64,000 bases of DNA from Evernia prunastri. Taxonomy: Eukaryota; Ascomycota; Lecanoromycetes; Lecanorales; Parmeliaceae. The first letter of the stretch is position 1, and the number at the start of each line of letters is the position of its first letter. Below the pieces are notes generated by a model. That model was given only the letters and a program-made list of their open reading frames with translations, did not search any database and was not told the DNA's origin. Position numbers and translations under genes: made by a program. This document shows, in pieces, positions 58,212 through 64,000 of the stretch. The stretch lies in assembly GCA_003184365.1 (NCBI GenBank), contig NKYR01000029.1:186001-250000 (forward strand), read 5' to 3'.

Positions 58212-59253
58212 CCATCATCACATCACCCTTTACCCCCTCATCCTCCCGGTCTGAATCCCTTCATTTGAAAATAATTGATCTAGACCACCTAAAATGCATG
58301 GCTCCAAGTCAGACTCGGGTAGCCAATTCTGCTACCTCTTTGTCGCGTCACAGTCATGGGAGGTCGTCTCCCATCGCTAAGACGGATGTCCATAGGGAAT
58401 GAACTTCCTGAATGGAGAATCACTTGAATTCGTGAGGAAAGTCTTTAATCGGGCAACAGAGATAGTACACACTAATCTGCAACCCCAAAATCGAGCTTTC
58501 TCTGACAACCCATCAGGTGGCACACAGCCGTGATCACCCTGGCAGGGCCGAATACCTGTACCTGCTAATGCTACAAGACTACACTACTTCAACACTTTAT
58601 CACGTTCGAGCCGCTAAACAGCAAATGTGTCGACATTTCCCAGATACAGTGGGGGAGTCATTGACTGTTCGAAAGAACAGTGTTTTAAAAGACACAGACT
58701 ATCTCATCAAATCTCTAGATGAGATCCTGGTGCATCTGGACAAATGTCAACATCGGATTCATACGTACGATCTCTGTCATGCTGGGAGGCCACCGTTCGT
58801 GATCAGTCGATCGATAAGTATAATACTTTCCGTTTCTGCGGATGATCAATGCAACGTCTGCGTGGCATAATCGCGCCAGCTGATCTGCCTTTCTTATCAA
58901 GTTTGGTTTCCTTCTGGTGAACTGCTGCGCTTTTGCTTTTGCTGCGTAAGGCATTTTCTGCCTTTCCTGTTAAGTCGACAACGCCCTTAGCAGGGAACAG
59001 GCGAGGGAACATATTAAAGACGAGCACCAGTATATCTCTGAACTTCCTGTTCCACTTTTGGATCACTTTATCTCGTCTTCCTCGCACTTCTGTACTCCAT
59101 TTTTGGACCGTCCCTCGAGTTCCATTTTTGGAACCCTCCCCCCCCCCCCCCCCAAAAAAGTTCCAAATTTGGCCCCGTTCCTTGCGCTGGTCTTCTTAGC
59201 ATGATGGTCTCGGCGCCATTTGCTTACCTCTGGGAGCAAGGTCGGGATTGATG

Positions 59254-59913
59254 CTATCCATCTGCCGGCGCCTCGAAAGGGCCAAGATGAATGCGGAAAT
59301 CGAAAAGAAAAATCGAATGCGCAGACGAGCCGTTGATGGAATAAAGCTTCAAGCGTCCAACGAAGGTACTAGGCGAAGATAGAGCCTCTACCGGTGAATC
59401 TGAGGACCAGTCAGAAAAGGCAGCACCTTTGCCAGAAGTATTTAACTGTCGGATCAGCCTTGGTACCCATTGCATTTGGACCTCGAAGAATAGCTCCCGC
59501 CTTGTGTAAGCGGGCGGCTTTGAACCCTCTAGTACCTCGCCCGCACCTTCTTCACCCTCTTTCCGCCCATGGAAATGGATATGCACCTGCGCCACCGCCA
59601 CCGGCGGTGGGGTTGGTACTGCGGGTTCCACGCTCCCATTCCCTATCACATCCCCGTTCCCTTCTCTACGAGGCGGATATCGTGGCAGCGTGTCAACGGA
59701 TTGACATCCCTCTTCGACGTGACGGATGCGTCGTCGTCGATGGGAATGCGTGCGGTTGTTGGTGGTGTGGTGGTTGTTGTTTATGAGGTGGCGGTCGTTG
59801 CTGAGGGTATGGGCGAGGCAGTAGAGGAGGAGGAGGACTGTGAGGATTATGGTGACTGAGATTATGATTGGGCGGATTAGGTGGGGGGGCGGGGAGGGGG
59901 TGGGGAGGGACAT
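59254..59913 (-). CDS. Small single-pass membrane protein with PY-type motifs, function unknown
   Basis: From ATG 59913 the frame gives 219 residues. A Pro-rich leader is followed by one transmembrane span ('RPIIISVTIILTVLLLLYCL', about residues 13-32), a His/Asn/Arg-rich stretch, 'LPRYPPRRE', a His-containing 'VAVAQVHIHFHGRKEGEE', and 'SKPPAYTRREL' (a PPxY motif, the type bound by Rsp5-family ubiquitin ligases). Beyond that it loses obvious structure. The frame is open another 84 codons upstream (to 60165), but that part is Ser/Pro-rich and unlikely to be coding. Short Ser/Pro-rich single-pass proteins with PY motifs are common in filamentous ascomycetes, so a real gene is plausible; introns in its second half cannot be excluded. 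Confidence 0.45.
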   Translation of the reverse strand: MSLPTPSPPPHLIRPIIISVTIILTVLLLLYCLAHTLSNDRHLINNNHHTTNNRTHSHRRRRIRHVEEGCQSVDTLPRYPPRREGNGDVIGNGSVEPAVPTPPPVAVAQVHIHFHGRKEGEEGAGEVLEGSKPPAYTRRELFFEVQMQWVPRLIRQLNTSGKGAAFSDWSSDSPVEALSSPSTFVGRLKLYSINGSSAHSIFLFDFRIHLGPFEAPADG

Positions 59914-60488
59914 TGTTGGGGAGCGGGTGGATGGGGGAGGTTGTGAGAGGAGGGGGGTTGGTGGTGAGGATTGGATTGGATTGGTGGCGGGAGCGTCGAG
60001 TGAGAATGTGGAGTGGTGGGAGGGGAGAGATCTACTCTCGTGGGTTGAGAAGACAAGTCTGTTGAAAGATTGTTGAGGCTTGGAGATAAGCGTGATGGAA
60101 GAGATGCATTTGGTGCGGATTGCCGCTGTGTATAAAGGATACTCGGCTGGATGTGTGGATAGCACAATGATGCCTCGGTTCCAGAGCGAGTGGGTCAGCG
60201 GTATATGAGCAACTGTATGGTTTTCATAAAGTCATAGAGCGCAAGAATATCTTGTCCGTGAGCATGAATATGGAAAGAAGGACCGTGAGCCCGATGCTCA
60301 TGAGGCTCTTGGTCAGACAAAGGACGGCACAATAAAAATTGCGAACAACGACTTACTGACCAGCCGCAGAAATCCCGTGAGTCCCCAATGAGACAGCATT
60401 GTGAGACAGCATTGTGCAAGACTAGAAGAGATTTCCGCAGCCTTTTGCAACGGCTCGAACGTGGCCCTACGATTCTCTGTCATCAGTG
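59914..60488. other. Spacer between two minus-strand genes
   Basis: Upstream region of the small membrane protein gene and 3' region of the methyltransferase-like gene. No feature recognised; the left part is strongly purine/pyrimidine-skewed. Confidence 0.35.
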
Positions 60489-61810
60489 TCAAGGCTCGCC
60501 AGGCCAGATGCTATCCGCCAGCTCCCTCACCAGGGTCAACTTGTTGATCATATCTTTCTTACTGACCGCATTGCCTGCCGAGTGGCTCGCGAACCCGCAC
60601 TGCGGGCTCACACCCAACCTTTGCAATGCTTCTTCCCGGCTCTCGTTATTACCCTCCGCTACAAAGTCGGCAGCGTCGTACACTCTCTTCTTCATCTCCT
60701 GCAGGTCTTCCATTTCGGGAAATTTGCTCGTGATGACACCGAGTATCACATTCTTGTTCTTCGGTAAGCTCTTCAAGGGCTCGAAGCCTCCTGCTCTTGG
60801 TGTGTCGTACTCGAGATAGTATGTATCCACGTGCAAGTCTTGAAACAGCTTCTTTGCGACGCGATCGTAACCGCCTTCCGAGAAGTGACGGCTGTTGGCA
60901 AAGTTACCACGACAAAGATGCACTCCCACATGCATATCTGCAGGCCGTTTAGAGAGGCATTCGTTATGGAGATTGATGTATTCGTCAAGGGTCTGATCTG
61001 CTGTCTTGGAATTCAAGGGGTCTTTCTTCCATCCCTCGAGCATCTTTTCGGAGCAGAAATCTAAACGTTCAATCAGCTTCAGTAGGGTCTTCAACGGGTT
61101 GGGCTGAGTTACAGGCGAAATTGGGATCATCGATTTGAAGGTTCCTCAACCCATTATCGTAGAGAATCTGTAGCTCGATTTGATATGCCTTTGCAATGTC
61201 CGCAAAGTACTCTTTGTCATTTGGGTAGACGTCCTTAGGGTATGCTATTCCTTCCTTGTACCGCACATGGTACCATTCCGGCCCAGGCATAGTCATCTTG
61301 CATTCGCGTACTCGTTCTCTCGGCACAGTGCTCTTCAGATAATTCCACTGGTCGACGTATGTACTCCCAACATGCTTGATCTTGCCAGTGTACACAACAC
61401 TTTCTCCAGGCTTGAGACCCGACTCCGTGTAGGCACCAATGGAGGGCATGTACAGGCGGAAAATATCGATATTGGGACTCTTGATCTCCTTGAAGCCTTC
61501 CAGTCCGGGAACGAATGTCCCCCAGAACACTGCGGTATTCGATCAGCTAGGAGAAAACAGGTATGACGCGAACTGGAACCGTACTGTGGCGTCTGTATTC
61601 ACCATCGGAGATAGCATGGAAGCCCAGCTGGATCTGGGTATCAACAATGTCCTTGACGGATACATCTTCGATGCTCGTCAATTGCTGTTGGTGGGCCTTG
61701 CCATTGTCCAAGTCTGCCCGAGTTTTGAGAAGATTATCAGGGCGAAGAAGAGAACCTAAATGCTCTGCTCTGAAGGGGGGATTTCTATGCAGATCGGAAG
61801 CCATGTTCAA
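60489..61810 (-). CDS. UROD/MetE-like (cobalamin-independent methionine synthase C-terminal type) protein
   Basis: Three exons: 61810-61585, 61529-61113, 61060-60489; GT-AG introns of 55 and 52 bases; 404 residues. The opening 'RAEHLGSLLRPDNLL' and 'DGEYRRHMFWGTFVPGLEGF' (rebuilt across junction 1), then 'LQIDDPNFAYFCSEKMLEGW' (across junction 2), 'DMHVGVHLCRGNF', 'YYLEYDTPRAGGFEPLKSLP' and 'PQCGFASHSAGN' follow the MetE C-terminal fold. His and Cys of 'HLC' and the later Cys of 'QCGFAS' are candidate zinc ligands. The protein lacks the N-terminal half of true MetE, so it belongs to the single-domain group found in many fungi. Its methyl acceptor is unproven and the gene should not be taken as the housekeeping methionine synthase. 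The start could also be the second Met (61804). Confidence 0.88.
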
Positions 61811-62270
61811 GGAGGATTATACAAGTCTACAATCGGGAGTCAATTTCAGTCAAGGCGAGAAGAGATGGCAATTACCCACATATACTCGTACATATGGAGT
61901 TGCCAAAGTGGAATTGGAGGGACTCTAGAGACTCGAAGGACATGACTGAATGCATAATAGATCAACAGTCGCTCGAAGGATTGACAATGCGAAAAGAGAG
62001 ACGGCATTTGATCGGCATTGCGTATTTAAACAGTAGCGTGAGATACAGTATGCCAAGACCCGATTACTTGCCTTAGCTCCGGTAGTGGAATAAGATAAAG
62101 TACCTTGACTAGTGTACTTTACCTAAAGTAGATACCTTACCTTCGGTATCGAAAAACTGTGCCAACTGCCGACTTTCCCCCACACTCACCCTTGTCACCT
62201 CCATTCCTACTCGTACTTACCTAGCTACCTACCTTATCGTCCTGAGTAGCCGACTACGCCGTCGCCGTCA
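61811..62270. other. Spacer before the copia fragment
   Basis: Promoter region of the methyltransferase-like gene. Around 62090-62150 there are repeated 'taccttacctt/agtaccttg' words. No gene recognised. Confidence 0.35.
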
Positions 62271-63290
62271 GAAAATGTGCAAAATGAGGATATTGGGGAT
62301 CCTCAAGCAGAGGGAGAACTCTCCGTGGAGTCTCCTCCCACTGTTACCAACTTGAGCGGAAGCGCACCCAATTCTGCCGGTGCTGCGCTACCACCGGCTC
62401 ATAAGTCAGGAGAGTCTGGGGAACTCTCTCCTTCAAATACTGACAATTTCCCACCAGGTATGGAATCGCCTCATGACACTGATGACGCGCCAGCAGGTCT
62501 CTCCATACCACCTCCTCTTCCAACAGCTACTACACGACGATCTACACGTCAGCCTACCTCCGCAACAGCCGCGTCGTCGCGTCCGCAGAGAAAGAGGAAG
62601 GAATTTGACCCTCACGATTTCTACAAGCGATTCGGTGAAAGAGCACAAATAGCCACGGCTATCCTCGAGCCGCAGATATACCACGAGGCTATTACAGCAC
62701 CGCACGCACGCTGGTGGAAGCTCGCTATTCCCAAACAGCTCCATGATCTCATCGCAGTAGGCACCTGGGTGCTGGTGGATCTCCCCTTGGGCAGGAAACC
62801 GATCACATGTAAATGGGTCTTCAAAGTCAAATACAACCCCGACGGCACTGTGGACAAGTTCAAAGCACGCTTAGTAGCAAGGGGATTCAGTCAGATAGCA
62901 AATATCGATTTCCATGAGACTTTCACTCCCACCATGAGGTTCGAGTCACTACGAATGCTGTTCGCATTCTGCGTCAAACACGGCATTTCTATCGAAAAAA
63001 TGGATGTAGACAATGCCTACCTCGATAGGCTGCTGAAAGAGATGATATATATATGGCAACCGCAAGGATTTCCCGAGTCGAATGCCTCACGAGGTAAGGT
63101 ACTGCAGCTGGTGAAGGGTCTGTATGGCCTCAAGCAATCAGCCCGACTTTGGAACCAGCAATTCGCTACAGCTATTCGTGCAATGGGACTCCGTCCTACC
63201 TAGGCTGACAGCTGCATATTCATTCGTATAGGAGACCGCAAGGCACTAAAATATTCGACAACAAGAAGGATGGTTTTCTATACAACAAGT
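62271..63290 (+). pseudogene. Ty1/copia polyprotein fragment (reverse transcriptase, truncated at both ends)
   Basis: An open frame to a TAG at 63201-63203 carries a Pro/Ser-rich linker and then the RVT_2 reverse transcriptase start: 'WWKLAIPKQLHDLIAVGTWV', 'KPITCKWVFKVKYNPDGTVD', 'KFKARLVARGFSQI', 'FHETFTPTMRFESLRMLFAF', 'IEKMDVDNAYLDRLLKEMIY', 'LQLVKGLYGLKQSARLWNQQ'. After the stop the same frame resumes ('ADSCIFIRIGDRKALK') for about 25 codons and then homology ends. Integrase upstream and the catalytic YxDD motif downstream are missing, so it is dead. Its codons show little RIP-type change, unlike the elements in the AT-rich blocks. No LTR was found in this window. Confidence 0.9.
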
Positions 63291-64000
63291 TTAGGCCCAT
63301 GAAAAAATTTCATGGTTTGTAGCCGATTTTTTTATTAGCAGTACTTTTCGATCAGAGTATTTTTCGATCAGAGTGATTTCTTTGTTTTTTCTTTAATCCT
63401 CAGGGGGAGACCCCCTGAAACCCCCCTCCCTTCGTACTGGCTTGTAGAAGTTTTGATGGTTGTGGGCGCTAATTTATTGCCGAGCTGACTCAGCGCCAAG
63501 AGTCCAAAATAGGAAGTAAGTCCCATTTTTTGATTGGCTCCACATACAAATATTAGCGTCTTGGCGCTAACGTTTTTATATATACTGATGAAACCGTCTA
63601 TCTGCTCAACGACATATTCAGGTCTAGAGATCAAGATTCGTTCATCAGTCTAATTTGCAGCGAGACTCAGTCACTGCCTACTATAGGTATAGAGTTGGCG
63701 GCTATCCCCACATAATTGATTACTCCGTTCGCCTCCTGCACTACGATCTTTGGCGTTATACGTAGCCAAAGGAATTTCTAGTCGCGCTATCCTTCAAGGA
63801 TCGCCTCAAGGTTACGTATGATTGACTAAGGCAAGGGTTCATGAACTCTCCGCTAGCGGACCGCCATGCAGGCTTCGGACCTGGACGTCCGCCAGCAGGG
63901 TTCGTACTTTGGAAATACCAATGCTCTCCAAAGTCAGATCTTCCAGGCAATTTCTATGGACTTACTATTAGTTAAACACCCACCAATACGGACAGAACAC
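63291..64000. other. Right-edge region with short palindromes, no recognised gene
   Basis: A 19-base palindrome (CCATGAAA-AAA-TTTCATGG, 63297-63315) is followed by a tandem pair of 'ttttcgatcagagt' (63345-63374) and a C/G-rich hairpin-like stretch (agggggagaccccct, about 63400). Further on, 'ggcgctaa' and 'ttagcg..ggcgctaa' words recur. Frames are short. Possibly more transposon debris. Confidence 0.35.

Larger units (their letters stand above)
57511..59253. other. Region spanning a scaffold gap, simple repeats, and one weak ORF
   Basis: Contains two near-identical copies of a 165-base piece around the gap at 58039-58048, (CT)n tracts, and an open frame at 58517-58870. The frame includes MLQDYTTSTLYHVRAAKQQM and a helical, charged stretch, but has no domain I know. 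From 59040 to 59190 the word TCCATTTTTGGA recurs three times, followed by a run of about 18 C. Confidence 0.35.

Noticed and set aside
58517..58870. 117-codon plus-strand frame as a gene
   Set aside because: Helical and charged but no domain, no clear start, isolated near an assembly gap; kept only as a remark.
1..64000. Secondary-metabolite cluster, CRISPR array, rRNA or Starship captain
   Set aside because: No PKS/NRPS/terpene genes, no spaced repeats, no rRNA and no tyrosine-recombinase (DUF3435) frame were seen.

Overview
This window is nuclear DNA of a filamentous ascomycete (Pezizomycotina). Genes are split by many short introns (about 38-96 bases, mostly GT-AG with CTRAY-like branch points). 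The proteins are fungal (SET3, NUR1, BRO1, a C2H2/fungal_trans regulator, a 772-residue fused isopropylmalate isomerase). Two long AT-rich blocks are almost empty of CpA/TpG but keep CpG, the mark of repeat-induced point mutation (RIP). The sequence does not fix the species. I assembled gene models by joining exons by eye at splice sites where reading phase and family homology agree.

Layout. 1-10007 is a gene-dense segment: SET3 (minus, runs off the left edge), NPC2-type lipid transfer protein (plus), V-ATPase subunit F (minus, four exons), NUR1 (plus), a large unrecognised membrane-anchored protein (plus) and nucleoporin SEH1 (minus). 10210-19055 is AT-rich, RIP-like DNA without intact genes, into which two GC-normal solo LTRs with perfect 5-base target duplications inserted later. 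19356-39400 is a second gene-dense segment: ALG7, LEU1 and a GPR1/FUN34/YaaH acetate-type transporter on plus, then BRO1, mitochondrial MDJ1, a SAP30-like subunit and a C2H2 regulator on minus, with a Harbinger-like MITE between the last two. 40240-49468 is the second AT-rich block. It holds a complete 6.8-kb LTR retrotransposon (127-base LTRs, AATTC target duplication) and another solo LTR, and ends in an exactly duplicated 774-base piece bounded by single Ns (probably an assembly error). 50290-53004 is a dead Fot1/pogo-type transposase gene interrupted by a hairpin-rich TIR insertion. Next come a decayed EF-1alpha-like GTPase-domain gene, an intact HerA-like P-loop ATPase gene, a second scaffold gap with duplicated flanks (58039-58048), a small single-pass membrane protein, a MetE/UROD-like methyltransferase, and a truncated Ty1/copia polyprotein near the right edge.

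The genes do not form one pathway. They are housekeeping and regulatory genes: chromatin (SET3 and SAP30, which belong to different deacetylase complexes), nuclear envelope (NUR1, SEH1), endosome/vacuole (BRO1, VMA7, NPC2), N-glycosylation (ALG7), leucine synthesis (LEU1, with a CCG-N4-CGG Leu3-type site) and mitochondrial folding (MDJ1). Between them lie islands of RIP-silenced transposons that were later re-invaded. No secondary-metabolite cluster, CRISPR array or rRNA gene was seen.
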